8,403 nt of DNA from NCBI GenBank assembly GCA_945947045.1, contig CAMEXG010000084.1, positions 1 to 8,403 on the forward strand. The letters are read 5' to 3'. This DNA comes from an uncultured Spirochaetales bacterium. Lineage in GTDB: Bacteria > Spirochaetota > Spirochaetia > Sphaerochaetales > Sphaerochaetaceae. This document shows positions 1 to 6,068 of this stretch, in pieces. The translations under genes and the position numbers were made by a program. Each line of letters opens with the position of its first letter. Position 1 is the stretch's first letter. The notes beneath the pieces are model-generated. The model was not told the origin of the DNA and ran no database searches. It saw nothing but the letters and a program-made list of their open reading frames with translations.

Positions 1-843
1 CTTCAATAGATGAATCTTTTCGTTTTCCACAGTGAAGAAGTCAGGATTCTGATTGATGCCATATTTATCCATGGTTGTTCCGATGGCAACGATCTTTTCT
101 CCAAGATGGAAAGCACAATACACAGATAATTGGCCTAGAGGAAGAACCGTCTTCCAACTCCAGTCAGAAGTGTTTACTTCTCTTATTTCTGAATAGAACT
201 GCTGTTTGGGACTCTTTCTCGTTTCGCCAACAGCAAGAATCTTGGATTTGTCAGGGCTGAGAGTGAATGTATCTACGGAAAAGTCATCGTCAAAGACTCT
301 TTCACACTTTCCGTTTTTGATGTAAACGAGTCTATTTCTTCTGCCGTTAGTATATCCTTCACCGTTAAGATAGAAACCGCACTCTTCAATATCTTCGTAA
401 CCCTCGAGTTCCTTCTCTATCTTCTTTTTCTCTCCATCTGTGAGATTCTCTGTTCTTTTATCAACACCCATAGTAGCGACAAGAGTGTCGTCAGAAATAA
501 AATCGAAGGAAGAGATAGGGGAATCTACTTTAAAAGCTGTGTATGCTTCACCTCCATCAAGAGGAAGGGCATAGATGAAACTTGATCCTTCGTCCTTCTT
601 TTCTTCTTCGCTTCTTTTTGCAAGGAAGTAGAGACTGTTGTCCCTTACTGTGAAAAAGCCTGCTTTGCCATCAAAAGTCAGCTGCTTTGGATTCTCTCCA
701 TCTTTGATAATCCAGTAGTTTCTGTCGTACCCCGTCTTATCTTTCTTGACATTTGCCTTGATAAAGATGGTGCCATACTCAGTCACCTTGATTCCCGATA
801 AATAACTATATTCCAAAAAATCTTCAAGTTTAATTTTGTCCAT
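1..843 (-). CDS. S9 family peptidase (prolyl oligopeptidase/acylaminoacyl-peptidase type), N-terminal part, cut by window edge
   Basis: The frame is open from an ATG at 843-841 to the window edge, giving 281 residues without a stop. The visible part is the beta-propeller that gates the active site in S9 serine peptidases, not the catalytic alpha/beta-hydrolase domain, which lies beyond the window. Family-like signs are repeated short strand-turn units, 'QLTFDG' (residues 54-59), 'LPLDGGEA' (93-100), the charged stretch 'LTDGEKKKIEKELEGYED' (134-151), 'FYLNGEGYTNGRRNRLVYI' (157-175) and 'FTLSPDKSKIL' (193-203). There is no signal peptide, so it is probably cytoplasmic and acts on short or N-acylated peptides (family knowledge). 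The ATG is the only start codon after the upstream terminator. It has no Shine-Dalgarno sequence and sits where the promoter predicts +1. The family call is fairly sure; catalytic competence cannot be judged here. Confidence 0.82.
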   Translation of the reverse strand, partial: MDKIKLEDFLEYSYLSGIKVTEYGTIFIKANVKKDKTGYDRNYWIIKDGENPKQLTFDGKAGFFTVRDNSLYFLAKRSEEEKKDEGSSFIYALPLDGGEAYTAFKVDSPISSFDFISDDTLVATMGVDKRTENLTDGEKKKIEKELEGYEDIEECGFYLNGEGYTNGRRNRLVYIKNGKCERVFDDDFSVDTFTLSPDKSKILAVGETRKSPKQQFYSEIREVNTSDWSWKTVLPLGQLSVYCAFHLGEKIVAIGTTMDKYGINQNPDFFTVENEKIHLLK

Positions 844-878
844 GACTGAATAATAGCATATAGAGGAGTATAGGTAAA
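843..878 (-). promoter_or_regulatory. Promoter of the S9 peptidase gene, predicted leaderless
   Basis: On the minus strand a -35 TTTACC (878-873) and a -10 TATTAT (855-850) are separated by 17 bases. The -10 is preceded by TGC, which makes it an extended -10. Seven bases after the -10 lies position 843, the A of the ATG. No GGAGG-like sequence precedes the ATG, in keeping with a leaderless message. Confidence 0.55.
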
Positions 879-893
879 AGAAATAATGAGATA

Positions 894-920
894 CAAAAAA
901 ATCCCATCTTTCGATGGGAT
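894..920 (-). terminator. Intrinsic terminator of the tRNA-Thr transcript
   Basis: On the minus strand an 8-bp perfect stem ATCCCATC/GATGGGAT closed by a GAAA (GNRA) loop is followed directly by a run of T (plus-strand A895-A900). It begins one base after the tRNA discriminator base, so it both ends the tRNA transcript and insulates the S9 peptidase gene downstream. Confidence 0.9.
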
Positions 921-921
921 A

Positions 922-995
922 AGCCGCCTGTCGGATTCGAACCAACGACCCCGAGATTACAAATCACGTGCTCTGGCCAGCTGAGCTAAGGCGGC
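922..995 (-). tRNA. tRNA-Thr (anticodon TGT)
   Basis: The 74-nt minus-strand sequence folds as a standard cloverleaf. The acceptor stem is GCCGCCT/AGGCGGC, the D stem GCTC/GAGC, the anticodon stem CGTGA/TCTCG with loop TTTGTAA, the variable loop GGGTC, and the T stem GTTGG/CCGAC with loop TTCGAAT. The anticodon TGT (plus 959-961) reads ACA threonine codons. The discriminator base is U. CCA is not encoded, so it must be added by the CCA-adding enzyme. The middle of the anticodon stem has a U-U mismatch (positions 29-41); all other stems pair, apart from one G-U in the T stem. It stands alone with its own promoter and terminator. Confidence 0.96.
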
Positions 996-1029
996 ATGGC
1001 GAAACTATCATCTAGCTCCGACAGATGAG

Positions 1030-1059
1030 ACTATAACGGAATTCACACTTCTTTGACAA
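1030..1059 (-). promoter_or_regulatory. Promoter of the tRNA-Thr gene
   Basis: On the minus strand, TTGTCA (1059-1054) matches the -35 consensus at 5 of 6 bases, and TATAGT (1035-1030) matches the -10 at 5 of 6, with an 18-base spacer (17 if TTATAG is taken). The predicted start is near 1023, giving a 5' leader of about 28 nt for RNase P to remove. Confidence 0.75.
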
Positions 1060-1167
1060 GTAGTTATAGAAAAAAAGTTAAAAATATCATCTATATCTCT
1101 CTTTGATAGAGAAAAAGGGTTAACAGAGCCACCCTCTTATGATAAAGTTTCAAAGACTGAGGTATGT

Positions 1168-1196
1168 TTGACAAATTGATGCAATGTCGGTAATAT
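1168..1196 (+). promoter_or_regulatory. Near-consensus sigma70 promoter of the 56-residue protein gene
   Basis: A perfect -35 TTGACA (1168-1173), a 17-base spacer and a -10 TAATAT (1191-1196) predict a start near 1203 and a leader of about 33 nt before the ATG at 1236. It is the strongest promoter in the window and is divergent from the tRNA promoter. The stretch between the two promoters (1060-1167) has only weak small hairpins (1098-1112, 1116-1135) and no gene that I can support. Confidence 0.85.
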
Positions 1197-1235
1197 GACT
1201 CGGTAAGTCGAAATTCATGTCGGAGGAATATAGAT

Positions 1236-1406
1236 ATGGCAGGTAATGTATCAAAGAACGCTCATCGTGAAGGTTCTAAGGTTCTTCTCAGCAAGTGGGG
1301 TGGTGTCATCAAGATGAAGAGTGTCTTCGAGAACGGCAAGCTCCGCCACGTCGCATACTGTGAAAAGACAGGCAATACAGCTCGTAAGCCAAAGGATCTT
1401 ATGTGA
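1236..1406 (+). CDS. Small basic protein of unknown function, 56 residues, probably very highly expressed
   Basis: This short frame starts at an ATG nine bases after GGAGG (1222-1226) and ends with TGA at 1404-1406. The product starts MAGNVSKNAHREGSK and ends TARKPKDLM. It is rich in Lys/Arg (9 K, 3 R against 3 E, 1 D), with a single Cys (42) and one Trp (21), no signal peptide and no membrane segment. All nine Lys codons are AAG and all three Arg codons are CGT/CGC, and Ile, Phe, Tyr and most Asn use the C-ending codon, as in highly expressed genes. With its own near-consensus promoter and terminator it looks like an abundant housekeeping protein, possibly ribosome- or nucleic-acid-associated. 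That role is inferred only from size, charge and expression signals; I do not recognise a named family. An overlapping frame starting at 1321 is a shadow. Confidence 0.85.
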   Translation: MAGNVSKNAHREGSKVLLSKWGGVIKMKSVFENGKLRHVAYCEKTGNTARKPKDLM

Positions 1407-1426
1407 TTCTTTTTCCAGCTATGGTA

Positions 1427-1457
1427 GGGCCCGGTTTGATTTCCGGGTCTTTTTTTT
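1427..1457 (+). terminator. Intrinsic terminator after the small basic protein gene
   Basis: A stem GGCCCGG (1428-1434) / CCGGGTC (1443-1449) with one G-U pair and an 8-nt loop is followed by eight T residues (1450-1457). It lies 21 bases after the stop codon and closes a single-gene transcript. Confidence 0.9.
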
Positions 1458-1481
1458 GCAATTAATAAAAACTTTTGTTGC

Positions 1482-1493
1482 TTTACCGGTAAA
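1482..1493 (+). promoter_or_regulatory. Candidate operator: perfect 12-bp palindrome upstream of the ABC importer operon
   Basis: TTTACCGGTAAA is its own reverse complement. Beyond one mismatched pair it gains two further matched flanking pairs (TG...CA). Its centre lies about 55 bases before the predicted transcription start, a usual position for an activator, or an upstream repressor, near a promoter with a poor -35. The regulator is unknown. Confidence 0.45.
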
Positions 1494-1506
1494 ACAGTCA
1501 GATAAT

Positions 1507-1535
1507 CTCTCTAGTACAGGTTAGGTATATATAAT
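1507..1535 (+). promoter_or_regulatory. Promoter of the ABC importer operon (perfect -10, poor -35)
   Basis: TATAAT at 1530-1535 is a consensus -10 placing the start near 1542. At 16-18 bases upstream there is only a CT-rich stretch with no TTGACA-like hexamer. This suggests weak basal activity and dependence on an activator, perhaps bound at the palindrome 1482-1493. Confidence 0.55.
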
Positions 1536-1554
1536 CTGTCAAAAGGGAGACAAA

Positions 1555-2667
1555 ATGAAAAAACTAACAGCAATTCTATTAGTACTTGCACTTGTGATCT
1601 CTGCTTCCTTCGCTCAGGCAGCTCAGGAAACTGCTGTAGCCAATGAAGGCGACAGTGAACTCGTAAAAGCTGCAAAGGCGGAAGGTGAACTTGTTGTTTA
1701 CGGTTCTTGTGAAGAAGAGTACCTCGCTGCTGCTTGTGAAAAGTTCCAGGAAATCTATGGAATCAAGACAAGCTATCAGAGACTGAGCACAGGTGAAGTC
1801 CAGGCAAAGATTGAAGAAGAGAATGGCAACCCATCTGCTGACGTTTGGTTCGGCGGCACAACAGACCCATATAACGTTCTCGCTTCAGAAGGTTTCTTAG
1901 AGCCTTATGCTGCTGAAAACGCAAAGCACATCACAAAGAGTGTTTACAAGGACAGCGAAAACAGATGGTTCGGTATCTACACAGGTATCCTCGGAATCAT
2001 GTACAACAAGGATGAAGTTGCTCGTCTCGGCATCGAAATCCCACAGGATTTTGCAGATTTGACAGACCCTCAGTACAAGGGACTCATCTGGACAAGTAAC
2101 TACAACACAGCTGGAACAGCAAAACTCATAATCAACACAGTCATCCAGAAGTATGGCCATGATGCAGGTATCCAGTATCTCGTCGACCTCGACAAGAACA
2201 TCCAGGTCTACACAAAGTCTGGTTCCGGTCCATCAAAGAACGTTGGAACAGGTGAGTGTGTCATCGGTCTCGGATTCCTCCACGATGTAATCTATCAGAT
2301 CGTCGACAATGGTTACGATAATATTGGTATGGTCATTCCATCAAGCGGAACAACATGCGAAATCGGTGCTACAGCTATTTTCAGAGGAGCTAAGCATCCT
2401 AACGCTGCAAAGCTTTGGATTGAGTTCGCACTTTCTCCAGATTGTGTAAACATTGCAAAAGAGAATGGTTCTTATCAGTTCCTCGTCCTCGATAATGCAG
2501 AGCAGCCTGAAATCGCTTACGAATTCGGTCTCGACCCATCCAACGTCATCGATTATGACTTCGCAGATGCAACAGCTAACATCAAGACTTATGTACAGGA
2601 AGTTATGAACGCTCTCGCAGCATCTGGTGCAGCTACAGACGACGTAACACGTTTCCAGGTTAAGTAA
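1555..2667 (+). CDS. ABC importer periplasmic substrate-binding protein (FbpA/AfuA-like)
   Basis: This 370-residue protein has a clear Sec signal peptide: MKK, a hydrophobic core at 4-19 and a probable cleavage after AQA (20-22). With no lipobox Cys it should be a soluble periplasmic protein feeding the permease encoded next. The order of elements is that of the FbpA/AfuA/PgtC type-2 binding-protein group: 'GELVVYGS' (44-51), 'ADVWFGG' (95-101), 'GIMYNKDE' (147-154), 'GTGECVIGLGFLHD' (231-244), 'GATAIFRGAKHPNAAKLWIEF' (271-291). Iron-binding FbpA has adjacent tyrosine ligands where this protein has 'GFLHD', so ferric iron is doubtful. His243-Asp244 and Glu269 resemble the sugar-contact residues I recall for AfuA, a hexose-phosphate binder. 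Five cysteines (52, 61, 235, 268, 297) are unusual for a periplasmic protein. SD GGGAG (1545-1549) lies 5 bases before the ATG. Codons are optimal, as for an abundant protein. The family is sure; the substrate is not. Confidence 0.9.
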   Translation: MKKLTAILLVLALVISASFAQAAQETAVANEGDSELVKAAKAEGELVVYGSCEEEYLAAACEKFQEIYGIKTSYQRLSTGEVQAKIEEENGNPSADVWFGGTTDPYNVLASEGFLEPYAAENAKHITKSVYKDSENRWFGIYTGILGIMYNKDEVARLGIEIPQDFADLTDPQYKGLIWTSNYNTAGTAKLIINTVIQKYGHDAGIQYLVDLDKNIQVYTKSGSGPSKNVGTGECVIGLGFLHDVIYQIVDNGYDNIGMVIPSSGTTCEIGATAIFRGAKHPNAAKLWIEFALSPDCVNIAKENGSYQFLVLDNAEQPEIAYEFGLDPSNVIDYDFADATANIKTYVQEVMNALAASGAATDDVTRFQVK

Positions 2668-2689
2668 TTAATCAGAAAACTTACAAAAC

Positions 2690-2719
2690 GGAGGGATGAC
2701 AATATGCCATCCCTCTTTT
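2690..2719 (+). terminator. Intercistronic hairpin after the binding-protein gene (partial terminator or mRNA stabiliser)
   Basis: GAGGGATG (2691-2698) pairs perfectly with CATCCCTC (2708-2715) around a 9-nt loop and is followed by TTTT. It lies 23 bases after the binding-protein stop and 26 before the permease ATG. The short T run and the absence of a clear new promoter suggest partial termination or 3'-end protection, which would make the binding protein more abundant than the membrane parts. Confidence 0.75.
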
Positions 2720-2745
2720 CCTAATTCTATTATAAGGAGGAGTCT

Positions 2746-4458
2746 ATGGCCAAAGGTCAAGGTGCGGCACTAGACAGGAAAAAGCTTCTTGCCGATCCTA
2801 TTATGGTTACAACCATCGTAGTGTTGATTGCGTTCCTCACTCTTTTTATTCTTTATCCGCTGGCTATATTACTTGTGGATTCTTTTGTAGGAGACGGAGG
2901 CTTCGGCTTCAGTGTATTCAAACGAATATTCCAGATCCCTACTTTTACTAAGGCTATTACAAATACGCTTAAAGTCGGCTTTGTGGTAGGAATTATTTCT
3001 ACATTAGTCGGCCTTTTATTTGCGTATGTGGAAGTATATGTGAGAATGAACAAGTTCGTTGGAGGACTATTCAAGGTAGTCTCAATGTTACCGGTCGTCT
3101 CTCCACCGTTTGTTCTATCTCTATCTATGATCATGCTTTTCGGTAAGGCTGGTATTATAACCAGACACTTACTTGGTATATACGATAACAGCGTCTATGG
3201 ATTCTGGGGCATTGCGATCGTTCAGTCCCTTACCTTTTTCCCAGTGTGCTACATGATGCTGAAAGGCTTATTGAAAAACATAGATCCATCTCTTGAAGAA
3301 GCGGCGAGAGACATGGGGGCAACCCGTTTTAAGGTATTTACTTCCGTTACTCTTCCTCTTGTTCTTCCAGGCTTGGGAAATGCCTTCCTCGTTACATTCA
3401 TCGAATCTATTGCAGACTTTGCAAACCCGATGATCATCGGAGGCTCCTACGATACGTTGGCAACAACAATTTATCTCCAGATAACCGGTGCCTACGATAA
3501 GCCGGGTGCTGCAGCCATGGCTGTCGTATTGCTGATGATCACACTTGGTATGTTTGCAGTCCAGAAGTATGTCTTGGAGAAGAAGACGGCTGCAACTCTC
3601 ACAGGAAAGGCTTCAAGAGCAAGAATGCTTATGGAGGACAGAAGTGTTAAGATTCCTCTTACACTCTTCTGTGCTACCATCGCTCTCTTTGTAATCTTAA
3701 TGTATATATGTGTACCAATCGGTTCATTGTTCCCGACTTGGGGATACAAGTTCTTCCCATTTACTTTTAAGTGGTTTAAGCAGGTATTCACAAGGTATAA
3801 GGGCTTCAAGGCATTTAAAGACTCATTCATGTTGTCTTTGATCGCGGCTCCTATCACGGCTCTCTTGTCCATGATCATCAGCTACTTGGTTGTAAAGAAG
3901 AAGTTTAAGGCAAAGGGATTTATTGAAGCGGTATCAATGCTTGCAATGGCTGTGCCTGGAACAGTTCTTGGTGTCGGATATATCAGAGGTTTCTCTTCCG
4001 GTATCTTCCATACAGGATTCTTGCAGGGACTCTATGGATCTGCCGTGATTCTTGTAATCGTATTTGTAGTTAGATCTCTTCCAACAGGAACAAGAAGTGG
4101 TATTTCCGCTCTCAGACAGATAGATAAGTCAATCGAAGAGTCTGCATATGATATGGGAGCAGATTCCTTCAAGGTCTTTATGACAGTGACATTACCGTTG
4201 ATTAAGGATTCTTTCTTAAGCGGACTTGTTACAGCCTTTGTAAGAAGCATAACTGCAATCAGTGCAATTATTCTTCTTGTTACACCACAGTTCCTTCTCA
4301 TTACAGTTCAGATCAACGAATTTGCAGAGAAAGGATCCTATGGATTGGCTTGTGCATTTGCAACAATCCTTATATTTATCACTTATGGCTCCGTACTCTT
4401 GATGAACCTCTTCATCAAATACTTCGGAACCAGCAGAAAACTAAAGGAGGCGGAGTAA
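2746..4458 (+). CDS. ABC importer permease, two fused BPD_transp_1 domains (FbpB/AfuB/ThiP-like)
   Basis: The 570-residue product is an inner-membrane permease carrying both transmembrane halves in one chain, so it can form the complete channel with two copies of the ATPase. The first half covers about residues 20-280 and the second about 300-560, each with roughly six hydrophobic segments. Each half has the cytoplasmic EAA loop that docks on the ATPase: 'EEAARDMGA' at 184-192 with LP at 203-204, and 'EESAYDMGA' at 464-472 with LP at 483-484. The second copy has Ser in place of the first Ala. The fused form is typical of FbpB, AfuB, ThiP and PgtB-like proteins. SD AAGGAGG (2734-2740) is 5 bases before the ATG. 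One base separates its stop from the ATPase start, so the two are translationally linked. Confidence 0.93.
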   Translation: MAKGQGAALDRKKLLADPIMVTTIVVLIAFLTLFILYPLAILLVDSFVGDGGFGFSVFKRIFQIPTFTKAITNTLKVGFVVGIISTLVGLLFAYVEVYVRMNKFVGGLFKVVSMLPVVSPPFVLSLSMIMLFGKAGIITRHLLGIYDNSVYGFWGIAIVQSLTFFPVCYMMLKGLLKNIDPSLEEAARDMGATRFKVFTSVTLPLVLPGLGNAFLVTFIESIADFANPMIIGGSYDTLATTIYLQITGAYDKPGAAAMAVVLLMITLGMFAVQKYVLEKKTAATLTGKASRARMLMEDRSVKIPLTLFCATIALFVILMYICVPIGSLFPTWGYKFFPFTFKWFKQVFTRYKGFKAFKDSFMLSLIAAPITALLSMIISYLVVKKKFKAKGFIEAVSMLAMAVPGTVLGVGYIRGFSSGIFHTGFLQGLYGSAVILVIVFVVRSLPTGTRSGISALRQIDKSIEESAYDMGADSFKVFMTVTLPLIKDSFLSGLVTAFVRSITAISAIILLVTPQFLLITVQINEFAEKGSYGLACAFATILIFITYGSVLLMNLFIKYFGTSRKLKEAE

Positions 4459-4459
4459 T

Positions 4460-5539
4460 ATGGAAAAGACAAAGAAAGGTGTACGCTTGGAGCACATCTC
4501 TAAAATATATAAGGACCCAAAGACAAATAAAGATTTCTATGCTGTAAAGGATACTAGCCTTGAAATAAAGCCTGGTTCTTTTGTTACACTTCTTGGACCA
4601 TCTGGTTGTGGTAAGACCACCACACTTAGAATGATTGCAGGATTCGAAAGCCCAGATGAGGGAGAAATCTACCTTGGTGACGAGCCTATCAACGAACTGA
4701 CACCAAATAAGCGTGACACTGCCATGGTATTCCAGAGTTATGCTCTTCTTCCTCACTACAATATCTTCGACAACGTCGCATATGGCTTGAAGCTCAGAAA
4801 AATGCCGAAGGATGTGATCAAAGAGAAAGTCATGAAGATTCTCGATCTTGTAGAGCTTTCAGGAATGGAATCAAGAATGACAAACCAGCTCTCTGGCGGT
4901 CAGCAGCAGAGAGTCGCTCTTGCCCGTGCACTTGTCATCGAGCCTAGCGTTCTTCTCTTCGACGAGCCTCTATCTAACTTGGACGCAAAGCTTAGAGTCC
5001 AGATGAGGACAGAAATCAGAAGAATCCAGCAGGAAGTTGGAATAACAGCCATCTATGTCACACACGACCAGTCTGAAGCTATGGCTATCAGTGACAACAT
5101 CATTATTATGAATAAGGGTGTTGTTGCCCAGATGGGTACACCAGAAGAGATCTACTATCATCCTGTAGACGAGTTTGTAGCTGACTTCATCGGTGAAGCA
5201 AACTTCTTGAAAGGAAGATGTGTGGAAGTCGGTGATAAGTACTCTGTCCTAGATTTTGAACACAATCGCCTTACTGTTCCTACAAGAGAGGGTGGAATGG
5301 AGAGAGGAAAGGAGTATACGGCAGTACTTCGCCCTGAAGCTGCAAAACTTGGAGACGAAGGAGGACTAGAGTGTAAAGTAATCGTCTCTTGCTTCATGGG
5401 TTCTTATCAGAACTACCACGTTATGGTTGGTGATACTCTTGTAAAGCTTGAAGACCATAATCCTAAGAATAGAAAGGTATATAGAGTTGGTGAGACTTGC
5501 CACTTGTTGGTTGATACTGATTCCTTACACGTTCTTTGA
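4460..5539 (+). CDS. ABC importer ATPase with C-terminal TOBE domain (FbpC/AfuC/PotA-like)
   Basis: This 359-residue nucleotide-binding subunit has all the motifs needed for ATP hydrolysis: Walker A GPSGCGKT (46-53), Q-loop Gln92, signature LSGGQQQR (144-151), Walker B VLLFDEP (164-170), D-loop SNLD (172-175) and switch His202. From about residue 240 a C-terminal regulatory region follows, with the usual 'AVLRPE' (288-293) of a TOBE domain, as in FbpC, PotA and MalK-like ATPases. It would bind the two EAA loops of the fused permease. It starts 1 base after the permease stop, with SD AAAGGAGG (4443-4450) inside the permease gene, and is the last gene before the terminator at 5546. 'FQSYALLPHYNIFDNVAYGL' is the standard form for this subfamily. 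Substrate cannot be read from the ATPase. Confidence 0.95.
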   Translation: MEKTKKGVRLEHISKIYKDPKTNKDFYAVKDTSLEIKPGSFVTLLGPSGCGKTTTLRMIAGFESPDEGEIYLGDEPINELTPNKRDTAMVFQSYALLPHYNIFDNVAYGLKLRKMPKDVIKEKVMKILDLVELSGMESRMTNQLSGGQQQRVALARALVIEPSVLLFDEPLSNLDAKLRVQMRTEIRRIQQEVGITAIYVTHDQSEAMAISDNIIIMNKGVVAQMGTPEEIYYHPVDEFVADFIGEANFLKGRCVEVGDKYSVLDFEHNRLTVPTREGGMERGKEYTAVLRPEAAKLGDEGGLECKVIVSCFMGSYQNYHVMVGDTLVKLEDHNPKNRKVYRVGETCHLLVDTDSLHVL

Positions 5540-5545
5540 TATCCG

Positions 5546-5568
5546 GCCCTCTTTCGAGAGGGCTTTTT
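5546..5568 (+). terminator. Intrinsic terminator of the ABC importer operon
   Basis: GCCCTCT (5546-5552) and AGAGGGC (5557-5563) form a perfect 7-bp stem closed by a TTCG loop, followed by five T (5564-5568). It starts 7 bases after the ATPase stop and ends 12 bases before the ATG of the next gene. The short T run may allow some read-through into the following genes. Confidence 0.85.
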
Positions 5569-5580
5569 CAGGGGGAAGAG

Positions 5581-6027
5581 ATGAGACTTTATGTTGTAAA
5601 TGTTGACGATGATTCTTTGTCTGATAAAAAAGAACCATGGCTTATAAGAAAAAACAGAGCTGAGAGAGTGAAAGAAATACTCTCGCGCTACCATATGGAT
5701 AAAGTCTATTCTTCTTCCCTCATGAGGGCTAAAGAGTGGGTGGAAATAGCTGTACCATACCTAAAGGCTGAAATATGGCAAGAACTTGACGGAGATGACA
5801 GAGACTCTATCCGAGAGAAAGTATGGGCTTTCATGAAAGAAATGGAGAGCGAAGACCCGGATGTGTTTATAGCAGTATTCACACATAATTTGCCACTTTT
5901 TGAGATGCTTTCATATATTGGAAACAAGAGTGTATGCGATAACTCTCTTTCTCCTAGTGTAAGCTCTTTGATGCTATTTGATTATAGATATGGAAAATGG
6001 AGAATAGAAGATCCTTTTTCCTACTGA
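5581..6027 (+). CDS. Degenerate histidine-phosphatase-fold protein lacking the RHG motif (probable pseudoenzyme)
   Basis: The 148-residue product aligns by eye with short phosphoglycerate-mutase-like/SixA-type histidine phosphatases. It has an N-terminal strand 'MRLYVV' (1-6), then 'DKVYSSSLMRAKEWVEIAVPYL' (40-61) equivalent to the usual YSSPLxRAxxTAEI helix with Arg49, then 'IWQEL' (65-69), 'VFIAVFTHNLP' (95-105) with the distal His102, and a C-terminal beta strand 'GKWRI' (138-142). Where active members have R-H-G straight after the first strand, this protein has Asn7-Val8-Asp9, so the phosphate-accepting His is missing. I therefore expect no phosphatase activity and perhaps a binding or regulatory role. 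The ATG at 5581 is chosen because AGGGGG (5570-5575) lies 5 bases upstream. A TTG at 5536 would run through the terminator. It probably heads an operon with the MFS gene and sfsA. Confidence 0.75.
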   Translation: MRLYVVNVDDDSLSDKKEPWLIRKNRAERVKEILSRYHMDKVYSSSLMRAKEWVEIAVPYLKAEIWQELDGDDRDSIREKVWAFMKEMESEDPDVFIAVFTHNLPLFEMLSYIGNKSVCDNSLSPSVSSLMLFDYRYGKWRIEDPFSY

Positions 6028-6068
6028 TTATCTTGAAATGAGGGACGCCTCTATTCATAATTCTAGAC

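Noticed and set aside
75..260. A 61-residue plus-strand frame from 75
   Set aside because: It is antisense to the S9 peptidase coding region, which has clear family signatures on the minus strand.
1098..1112. Small inverted repeat TCTCT/AGAGA between the tRNA and the small-protein promoter
   Set aside because: Five simple A/T/C/G-repeat-like pairs are expected by chance in such sequence, and it is not placed at a promoter element.
1111..1135. Weak hairpin AGGGT/ACCCT with a short T run on the minus strand
   Set aside because: It has only five pairs, a 10-nt loop and four T, and there is no minus-strand gene upstream for it to terminate.
1321..1524. A 67-residue plus-strand frame from 1321
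   Set aside because: It lies in another frame of the small basic protein gene and runs through the terminator and the next promoter. It has no SD and no protein-like features.
5536..5580. Longer start (TTG at 5536) for the phosphatase-like gene, adding 15 residues
   Set aside because: It would overlap the ATPase stop and be translated through the terminator hairpin. It has no SD, and the added residues do not fit the fold, which begins at the MRLYVV strand with a good SD before the ATG at 5581.
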